The position numbers and the translations under genes were made by a program. From Pseudomonas alloputida (GTDB lineage Bacteria; Pseudomonadota; Gammaproteobacteria; Pseudomonadales; Pseudomonadaceae), in contig NZ_CP128540.1 in the NCBI RefSeq assembly GCF_021283545.2, forward strand, positions 5,740,501 through 5,804,500: a stretch of DNA of 64,000 bases. Direction: 5' to 3'. The notes below the pieces were generated by a model. That model was not told where the DNA came from, ran no database searches, and worked only from the letters and a program-made list of their open reading frames with translations. The first letter of the stretch is position 1. Each line of letters begins with the position of its first letter. This document shows, one piece after another, positions 58,094 to 64,000 of this stretch.

Positions 58094-59269
58094 TCAGGTT
58101 GAACCGGCAATTTTACCACAGGCGTCATTTTCGGCACGCCCCCATGGCAGCAACATGGCAAGGCCCACCGGCAGCCAGCTGATGAACCATTCGGCACGTG
58201 GCGTACCGGTGAGGCTGGCGGCATCGAACTGCATGGCCAGGGTCGAGTAGACCCAGAAGCCCAGCAGGACCTTGCCGAACAGGGTGCCGCGGGCGCGCAC
58301 GATTTCGCCCAGCGTGAACAGCCACACCATTACCCACAGCAACATGCCGGGCAAGCCCATCTCAACGGCAACATGGGTGAACATGTTGTGGGTGTGATCG
58401 AAGTGCATGCCGACGGCGCTCACCTCGTAATCAGCCCCCAGGCCAAGACCAGTCCAAGGGTGCGCGGCAATCATCTGAACCACGGCATGGAAAATTTCCG
58501 GCCGGTAGGACGAGCCCCGTTGGGCGATAACGTCGTACACGGCCAAAAAGGCCAGGCCGGTGGCAAGCAGAGCCAGAACAGAGAACACCCGGCTGTGGCG
58601 GTCACGGAACCACAACGGCGCCATCACCACGGTAATCACCAGTGCCAGAACCGCACCACGGCTCTGGCTGAGCATGGCGAAGGCCCCCAGGCAAGCCAGT
58701 GCCGCCAGCCACAACAACTGCAAGCCACGTCGCCGAGGTGGCTCGTAGAGCATCAAGAGCAAGGCCGAACCAATGACATAAGCCCCCAGGATGGGGTGGG
58801 ATATCTCGCCGATACCCGCCAGCCTGAACAGCAAAGGCGCACGCTGCACCCCATAGAACTTGATGATGGAGACCAACGCAGCGATGGCCAGCAGCGCGCT
58901 GCCAAGCAGCAATAACTGACGAATGCGGGCTTGGCCAAGCTGGGCCAACAGCGGAAACGCCAGCAGGAACACCAGGATGTAGAGCAAGCGCTTGAGCTCG
59001 CGCATGGGCTCCTCGGCGGGCGACCATGCCAGGCTCAGCCCGCTCCAGGCCAACAGCAGCAGCACACTCCCCCACAGCGCCGGTTGCCGCCTCCAGGCTT
59101 GCACCAGCACACCTCGGGCCGACCAGGCCAATACCAGCGTTGGCAGCCACAAGAACAACACCAGACCTTGCTGATAAACCTTGTTGCTGGGTGCCAGGGC
59201 AATCGCCGCCAGGAACCAGACCAGGCCCAAACCTAACCACGCTTGTGCCCAGTTTTTTTGATACAACAT
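58094..59269 (-). CDS. O-antigen ligase/polymerase-like membrane protein (Wzy_C family)
   Basis: The 391-residue product (MLYQKNWAQAWLGLGLVWFL; ATG at 59269 behind GGGGGAAAGG) has about ten to twelve TM helices. The large periplasmic loop near residues 250-300 contains the Wzy_C/WaaL signature pieces SRGAVLALVI, HPWTGLGLGADYE and the His-bearing FDHTHNMFTHVAVE. Family members join O-antigen or other glycans to lipid A core, or polymerise them. Lying in an LPS-core locus, ligase (WaaL) is likelier than polymerase. It is 15 bases upstream of msbA. Confidence 0.85.
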   Translation of the reverse strand: MLYQKNWAQAWLGLGLVWFLAAIALAPSNKVYQQGLVLFLWLPTLVLAWSARGVLVQAWRRQPALWGSVLLLLAWSGLSLAWSPAEEPMRELKRLLYILVFLLAFPLLAQLGQARIRQLLLLGSALLAIAALVSIIKFYGVQRAPLLFRLAGIGEISHPILGAYVIGSALLLMLYEPPRRRGLQLLWLAALACLGAFAMLSQSRGAVLALVITVVMAPLWFRDRHSRVFSVLALLATGLAFLAVYDVIAQRGSSYRPEIFHAVVQMIAAHPWTGLGLGADYEVSAVGMHFDHTHNMFTHVAVEMGLPGMLLWVMVWLFTLGEIVRARGTLFGKVLLGFWVYSTLAMQFDAASLTGTPRAEWFISWLPVGLAMLLPWGRAENDACGKIAGST

Positions 59270-59369
59270 CCTTTCCCCCGATGAATCAGAAACACCATCC
59301 ATGGTGCTACAGCATTATTTTCGGCATTATTGCCGGTCATTTTGCTCGCCAGACGACAAGGCTCTATTC

Positions 59370-59975
59370 ATGCAATGCTCCCGGCTCACCCAGGTCGACT
59401 TCGATCAGCTGACACTCGGCGCACAGGTGCTTGAGGCAGACAGCCATGGCGCCAAAGTCTACCTGCTCACAGATGGAAATTTCCTCAAGGTTTTTCGTAG
59501 GAAGCGTCTGATTTCATCTGCACTGCTACGTCCTTACTCGCAGCGCTTCGTCGATAACGCCGCGCGCCTGGCGCAACTGGGCATCCCTACCCTCGAAGTG
59601 ATCAGCCAGCACAAGCTCGACCTGCCGGGCCGCACTGCGGTGCTGTATCGCCCGCTACCCGGGCGAACGCTGCTGCAGATGTCGCGCGATGACGGCTTCA
59701 GCTGGGACACTTACCTGCCACGCCTGATCGAACTGATCCGTCAGCTGCACCGCAGCGGTGTTTATTTCCGCTCGCTGCACCTGGGCAACGTGGTGGTCAC
59801 CCCCGATCAGCGTCTGGGCTTGATCGACGTGGCCGACATGCGCTTTTTGCGCCCGCCACTGTCGGCCCGCATGATTCGACGCAATGTGCAGCACATGGTG
59901 CGCTATATCGAGCGGGAGAACCTGGGCGACCGGTTCCCCCTTGCCGCCTTCGAGGCAGCCTTGCTGACACGCTGA
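59370..59975 (+). CDS. LPS kinase-like (RIO/WaaP-type) protein
   Basis: The 201-residue product (MQCSRLTQVDFDQLTLGAQV) is a small protein-kinase-fold enzyme. It has an ATP-site Lys region (DGNFLKVFRRKR), catalytic-loop SLHLGNVVVTPDQRLGLIDV (HxxN with the metal Asp in LIDVAD) and a C-terminal helical part. This fits the lipopolysaccharide kinase/toluene-tolerance-type family found in Pseudomonas LPS clusters. The acceptor (inner-core heptose or another lipid) is not deducible. It is the only plus-strand gene in the LPS block and ends three bases before the convergent glycosyltransferase stop. Confidence 0.8.
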   Translation: MQCSRLTQVDFDQLTLGAQVLEADSHGAKVYLLTDGNFLKVFRRKRLISSALLRPYSQRFVDNAARLAQLGIPTLEVISQHKLDLPGRTAVLYRPLPGRTLLQMSRDDGFSWDTYLPRLIELIRQLHRSGVYFRSLHLGNVVVTPDQRLGLIDVADMRFLRPPLSARMIRRNVQHMVRYIERENLGDRFPLAAFEAALLTR

Positions 59976-59978
59976 AGG

Positions 59979-61070
59979 TCAGCTGCGCAACAGGCTCTGC
60001 GAGCCGCTGCAGAACGCCTGCCAGGCCTGCTCCGGTGCCAGTGCCTGGCGCTGCTTAGCGGCGATTGTCGATGCACTGAGCGCCGTACAGCGCTCGATCG
60101 CCTCAGCCCAGGCGCTTTCGTCGGCAACCGGCAGGTAGCCACCCGTGTCGCGCAACTGCTCGCGAAACACTTCCAGGTCGCTGCACACCACCGGTACATC
60201 GGCCATCACCGCCTCTTGCACCACCAGCCCCAGGCCTTCGGAACGCGAAGGTACCAATAGCCAGTCGAATGCTCGATACAGCTGCTGCAGGTCTTCGCGG
60301 TGACCGCGCAGATGAACGCGCTCGGCCAGGCCCAACGCGTCGATACGCTGCTGCAGCACGGCATGCTGCGGCCCCTCGCCAATGATCGCCAGCTGCAAGC
60401 CCGGTTGCCGTGCACTGGCCCTGGCGAATGCCTCGATCAGCATTTCGAAGCCTTTGCTCTCTACCAATCGCCCTACCGCACCCAGCATCACCTCGGCGTC
60501 CTGAGGCAACTTCAGCGCCTGCCTGGCCTGATCCCGGTTCAGCAAAGGCTCGACGAATGCAAGCGGGTCGAGCGCCATGCGCAGCGTCTGCACCGGCCTG
60601 CCCAGGTCACGCTCCAGCGACTCGGCCAACGTCTGTGATACCGCCGCGATACTCAGACGCTCGGACGGAAAACTCTGCAACAAGCGGATATCGCTGGCAT
60701 GCAGACGCGTCTTGCCATGGAACAGGACCTTGGCACGTACGTGCCCGATGCGTTGCAACAACGGCAGCACCAACCGGGCAACGCCAATACCATCGAGCAG
60801 CACCACTTCCGCCCCGGCCTCGGCCAATGCCTTGCGCAAGCGCATGCGCAGCCACGGGCGCAGCAAGCGCCACAAGTGCCGCCCTTTGAGCGCACGTGAG
60901 GGCATATGCCATTCCCGGGTCGAACCGAGCCCACAGCAGAGCCCGCTCCCCAGCAGCAGCCAGTTACTGATCCGGGCATCGGCACCCGCGTTCGACAAGA
61001 CCTGCCGGTGCACCTTGTGGATGGACATGTACGGCGTTCCACCCGCCCACATCATATTGACGATGTTCAT
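59979..61070 (-). CDS. Glycosyltransferase family 4-type (GT-B) LPS glycosyltransferase
   Basis: The 363-residue product (MNIVNMMWAGGTPYMSIHKV at 61070) is a GT-B enzyme. Its C-terminal half has GAVGRLVESKGFEMLIEAFA and LVPSRSEGLGLVVQEAVMAD, the E-X7-E donor-binding motif of family GT4. The N-terminal half (acceptor side) has VLFHGKTRLHASDIRLLQSF. No TM. Likely adds a sugar to the LPS core or a surface glycan; donor and linkage unknown. It lies 37 bases after the GT2-like gene in a four-gene minus-strand run. Confidence 0.88.
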   Translation of the reverse strand: MNIVNMMWAGGTPYMSIHKVHRQVLSNAGADARISNWLLLGSGLCCGLGSTREWHMPSRALKGRHLWRLLRPWLRMRLRKALAEAGAEVVLLDGIGVARLVLPLLQRIGHVRAKVLFHGKTRLHASDIRLLQSFPSERLSIAAVSQTLAESLERDLGRPVQTLRMALDPLAFVEPLLNRDQARQALKLPQDAEVMLGAVGRLVESKGFEMLIEAFARASARQPGLQLAIIGEGPQHAVLQQRIDALGLAERVHLRGHREDLQQLYRAFDWLLVPSRSEGLGLVVQEAVMADVPVVCSDLEVFREQLRDTGGYLPVADESAWAEAIERCTALSASTIAAKQRQALAPEQAWQAFCSGSQSLLRS

Positions 61071-61107
61071 GGGCCCTCTCCCGCTCAAGTCAGGTGGGAC
61101 AGCGACT

Positions 61108-61881
61108 TCATTGAACAAAAATGGTGATTCCCATGCCGATCAAGGCCCCCGCAACCAGCGTCAATGCCAGCTTCAACCGATCACGCTGACGACGCTTGGC
61201 CTTACGCTCCACTTCAATGGGCAAGGTCACGTGATTGCCGAATCCAGTGTGCAATACTGCGTCACCCTCCAAGGTGACCGCTGTCAGATTTAACTCAGCG
61301 TAGCGGCGGGAAAGCGCCTTTTCTCCAGCATAGGCGGCAAATGGCGCACAGCGCTGGTAATCGCTCAATCGGCGCAGCCCAGGGTTGAGCGAGAACGCCT
61401 GCCACTCGGCCTTGTCGGACAGCAGCGGATAGCACGGCACCCCAGCGATCACCTGGCGATCGCCCAAGTGGATGTACGGGCTGTGGATGGCCAGGTCGTG
61501 GGCATGGCTGCGCAACCAGACCTGCAAGATGTTGGGACTGACATCCAGGATGGCCTGCGAGTCTTCGACAAAGCCTTGGCGATAGAATTGCCAGTCGTCT
61601 TCGCAGTGAAAAATGTACGGCGTCTTGACCTGGCTGTAGGCCAGGTCGATAGACGGCAACTGGCCAAGTTTGGGCCGGTTGACGAACACCTTGCAGTGCG
61701 GCTTCCAGTGCGCCGGCACAGCGGCATGCACAGCATCGTCGCCAGAGTCTTCGGTGATGAATACCTCGCGAATGGGCGCGGTGTTGTAGCGATCGAAACT
61801 CTCAAGGGTGTCTTTGAGCAGATCGAACCGCCCACAACTGGTCACGACGAGCGTGACGTCACTCTCATTTGAAAAGCGCAC
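61108..61881 (-). CDS. GT2-like glycosyltransferase with C-terminal membrane anchor
   Basis: The 257-residue product starts with a GT-A-like strand (VTLVVTSCGRFDLLKDTLES) and has ITEDSGDD and a DxD-like motif in FHCEDDWQFY. A basic stretch (ERKAKRRQRDRLK) leads to a final TM helix (LALTLVAGALIGMGITIFVQ), so it should be tail-anchored in the inner membrane. The start is a GTG at 61881 with GGAGGG seven bases upstream. Substrate unknown. It is part of the LPS/surface-glycan run. Confidence 0.8.
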   Translation of the reverse strand: MRFSNESDVTLVVTSCGRFDLLKDTLESFDRYNTAPIREVFITEDSGDDAVHAAVPAHWKPHCKVFVNRPKLGQLPSIDLAYSQVKTPYIFHCEDDWQFYRQGFVEDSQAILDVSPNILQVWLRSHAHDLAIHSPYIHLGDRQVIAGVPCYPLLSDKAEWQAFSLNPGLRRLSDYQRCAPFAAYAGEKALSRRYAELNLTAVTLEGDAVLHTGFGNHVTLPIEVERKAKRRQRDRLKLALTLVAGALIGMGITIFVQ

Positions 61882-61946
61882 CGGATTCCCTCCGCATTAC
61901 GACTATCGGCCTTCAACAACCCGCTCCTGGGCGTGAAAGCTCTTGT

Positions 61947-62903
61947 TTAGATGCCCAGCTTCAGACGCAGCCGCTGCCATGCAGACAATGGCGGGTGGGG
62001 CCTGAGCGCCGGGCGCATGTGGTCGACGATGCTACGTCCAACTGCGCCGAAACTAAAACGGGAAACCGCCAGATGGCGGCCATTTTCTGCAATCTGCCGG
62101 GCTAGCTCGGGGTTCGCGCGCAAACGACGGAGCTTTTCCTGAAGGGTCGGGATGTTGTCATAGAACACCACGTTGTGCATGTCTTGCAGACCCAGCGCAC
62201 GGTTCTCTTCCTCGCCTTGGTCGTATGCCAGCAACACACAGCCACAGGCCATGGCTTCGAAGTTCTTGATCATGTATTCGCCCATGCCGACATCGGCACT
62301 GACGAAGAAACGAATACGGTTAAGCGTGTTGCAGTAGTCCTCGCCCGACTTGGTACGGGTTACCAACAGGTTCTCGACCTGCCCCAACTCGTCCAGCAGT
62401 GCCTTGCGGCCGCTGTAGGCCACACTGTTGACGCTGCCGACAAAGGCCAGTTCGATATCACGCTCACGCCCTTGGTCGGCCAGCAACTGCTCGTCATAGC
62501 CCTTGGGCACGAACACCGCGTCGAAACCTTCCTGGCGCAAGCGCTCGCTGACCATGTAGCCGGAGCTGATCACCCGCGCCCATGGCAACTGGCGGTAATG
62601 AGCGCTGAACTTGCCGGTGTACTTGCACGGGATGTAGTTCTGGTAGGCGTCGTGCTCGAGAATCACCAGGTTCGGCACAGTGCGGATGAAGGCCACCTGG
62701 CGGATCTCCTGCTTGAAACGCAGGAAGAACACGATGCGGTCATAGCGCTCGACTTGCACCTCACGCTTGAAGTAACGGCGCAGGTTGCGCTGATCCTGGC
62801 TGGTCAGCCAGCGCAGGTCGCACTCGCAGTTGGCCGCGACGCCATCGTACAGGCGGTCAAGAATCGCCCGCTGTTCCTTCTGCACCAGAAATAGGACTTT
62901 CAT
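61947..62903 (-). CDS. Glycosyltransferase (GT-B, family 1-like)
   Basis: The 318-residue product (MKVLFLVQKEQRAILDRLYD) has an N-terminal acceptor domain and a C-terminal GT-B domain. The latter includes ELAFVGSVNSVAYSGRKALL, SADVGMGEYMIKNFEAMACG and a terminal helix (ARQIAENGRHLAVSRFSF), as in Glyco_trans_1_2/spore-protein-like transferases. No signal or TM. It lies 48 bases downstream of the PIG-L gene and upstream of the GT2-like gene on the same strand. Donor and acceptor are unknown. Confidence 0.8.
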   Translation of the reverse strand: MKVLFLVQKEQRAILDRLYDGVAANCECDLRWLTSQDQRNLRRYFKREVQVERYDRIVFFLRFKQEIRQVAFIRTVPNLVILEHDAYQNYIPCKYTGKFSAHYRQLPWARVISSGYMVSERLRQEGFDAVFVPKGYDEQLLADQGRERDIELAFVGSVNSVAYSGRKALLDELGQVENLLVTRTKSGEDYCNTLNRIRFFVSADVGMGEYMIKNFEAMACGCVLLAYDQGEEENRALGLQDMHNVVFYDNIPTLQEKLRRLRANPELARQIAENGRHLAVSRFSFGAVGRSIVDHMRPALRPHPPLSAWQRLRLKLGI

Positions 62904-62951
62904 TGCTTTCCTTGGGCGCTCTGCGCCTTCGCGGTCAACCATGGGGCGTGC

Positions 62952-64000
62952 TTACAGCTCACGCCGCCAGAACAGTTCGTGTCGGCGCACGGCCTTGCGG
63001 AAGAATTCGTTCTCCCCATAAGGCGATGGCTGTCGCCCGGCAAGCCAGCGTTGCAGCAGGCGGCGCAGGCGGCGCTTGAACGGTGCCGGCGGCTGCAGGT
63101 CGTGCATCATGCCCAGGGCCATCGCCTTGTCGCGCTGGATCGCGCAGTCCAGCACCAGGCTGCAGGGTGCCCAAGCCTGGGCAGCGCTCAATTGCGGCGG
63201 TAAAGCCACGCCATCGCCACTGTCGCCCATCGGCCAGCGGTCGTTATCGTGCAGGTGGTTGGCGTAGCACAGCAAGGTTTGTGGCTGCCATGCCATGCCT
63301 TGCAAGGCTTCCAATACCGCCGCCTGAGCGCAGATATGGTCCGGATGGGGGTCTAGCTGCGGGTGCGGCATCACCAGCACCTCTGGTTTGGCCAGCTCCA
63401 GCAAGGCTCGCAGGTCGGCCAGCAGGTTGTGCCAGGTGGGTGCGCCATCGCGGTCGCCCGGTAACGGGAACGGGTTGAACTGGCGGAACACGCGGATATC
63501 GGCCAGGTCGGCTTCACGTGAGGCGGCCGGCTGGTCGGGTGCTGCCTGCATGGCAGGCAGCTGCAGGCAAAAGTAGCCCAGCTGTATGCAACGCGACTCC
63601 GGCACGCCGGCCCAACGCGGCACGACGATGCTGTCCCAGGCACGCAGGCGCCCCTTCAGGCGCGCGGCCTCGGCCTTTGCCAGGCCCATCTGCTGGTAGT
63701 GCTCGGCCTCTATCTCACCGGCGGTCAGGGTCACCACCCAGCTTTCGTCGGCCCGGCTGTACAAACCATACGCGGCCAACTCGGCGTCATCGGCATGTGG
63801 CGCGATCACCATCACCCGGCGCCGCTGCAGCTCGACCGAGGGGGTTATCCACAGGCGCAACTGACCCTGCAGCCGGCAATGCCGGCCGCGCAGTCGCAAC
63901 GTACCGGCCTGCAGTGGCGCAGCAAGACCCGTCAGGTTAAGGAAGCGCACGCCATCGACGCCACGCTCGAACGCTTGCCGATCGGCCTGTTCGCCAGCCA
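62952..64000 (-). CDS. PIG-L family deacetylase (5' end outside window)
   Basis: PIG-L/LmbE proteins are Zn-dependent N-acetylglucosamine deacetylases. The metal motifs are APHADDAELAAYG (variant of PxxDDxE) and HPQLDPHPDH with the HPDH site. The reading frame is open to base 64000. A GTG at 63950 (VRFLNLTGLAAPLQ) is possible but has no ribosome-binding site, and the upstream residues (EQADRQAFERGVDG) look like real protein. The gene probably begins outside the window. It heads the run of three glycosyltransferases, so a role in modifying an LPS or exopolysaccharide sugar is likely. Confidence 0.82.
   Translation of the reverse strand, partial: AGEQADRQAFERGVDGVRFLNLTGLAAPLQAGTLRLRGRHCRLQGQLRLWITPSVELQRRRVMVIAPHADDAELAAYGLYSRADESWVVTLTAGEIEAEHYQQMGLAKAEAARLKGRLRAWDSIVVPRWAGVPESRCIQLGYFCLQLPAMQAAPDQPAASREADLADIRVFRQFNPFPLPGDRDGAPTWHNLLADLRALLELAKPEVLVMPHPQLDPHPDHICAQAAVLEALQGMAWQPQTLLCYANHLHDNDRWPMGDSGDGVALPPQLSAAQAWAPCSLVLDCAIQRDKAMALGMMHDLQPPAPFKRRLRRLLQRWLAGRQPSPYGENEFFRKAVRRHELFWRREL

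Overview
The window reads as chromosomal DNA of a Pseudomonas, most likely of the P. putida group. The gene order hisZ-hflC-hflK-hflX-hfq-miaA-mutL-amiB-tsaE-nnrD/queG-orn-rsgA-motB-motA-psd-serB-parC-parE-cpdA-nudF-thiC-tolC-waaA-hldE-msbA is what I know from that group. The intergenic REP palindromes (core TTCGCGGGTAAACCCGCTCC and variants) are of the P. putida type, and most of the sequence is G+C rich. Assignments come from reading translations and motifs; no database search was run.

Layout: (1) 1-14.6 kb is housekeeping. It holds hisZ, the HflKC protease-modulator complex, the HflX GTPase, Hfq, tRNA modification (miaA, tsaE, queG), mismatch repair (mutL), a LysM amidase (amiB), NAD(P)HX repair (nnrD), oligoribonuclease (orn) and the ribosome assembly GTPase rsgA. 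(2) 14.6-23 kb holds the flagellar stator motAB behind a clear sigma-28 type promoter, an HDOD regulator, an RhdA-type rhodanese, psd, serB and a two-TM membrane protein with a cyclase-like C-terminal region. (3) 23-33.4 kb holds an orphan PqiC-like lipoprotein, topoisomerase IV (parC, parE) with two small genes between them, then yqiA-cpdA-DUF1249-nudF, a cluster also known from E. coli. ParC carries Leu at position 87, the site of the classic quinolone-resistance substitution. (4) 33.4-38.6 kb holds thiamine genes (cytX, and thiC behind a TPP riboswitch) and the outer-membrane channel tolC.

(5) 38.7-48.7 kb is the accessory part. It is a five-gene minus-strand operon: a type I secretion ABC transporter with a degenerate C39 domain, an HlyD adaptor, a 68-residue hydrophobic peptide, a 268-residue single-TM protein, and an 1805-residue RTX protein with an internal subtilisin/kexin-type domain. 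The peptide, the membrane protein and the first ~220 residues of the RTX protein are visibly more A+T rich than everything around them. A composition break therefore falls inside the RTX gene. This suggests an exchangeable module consisting of the N-terminal domain plus partner genes, attached to a stable protease and secretion chassis, and it is the best candidate for an undescribed system here. The catalytic Asp of the subtilase domain appears to be Glu.

(6) 48.9-64 kb is mainly envelope biogenesis: waaA (Kdo transferase), a LysR regulator divergent from an EmrE-type efflux pump with an ATC-N9-GAT box between them, a FAD oxidoreductase/aldo-keto reductase pair, a Nudix-like protein, hldE, msbA, an O-antigen ligase-like protein, an LPS-kinase-like protein, three glycosyltransferases and a PIG-L deacetylase running off the right edge. 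I saw no tRNA or rRNA genes, CRISPR array, insertion sequence or prophage.
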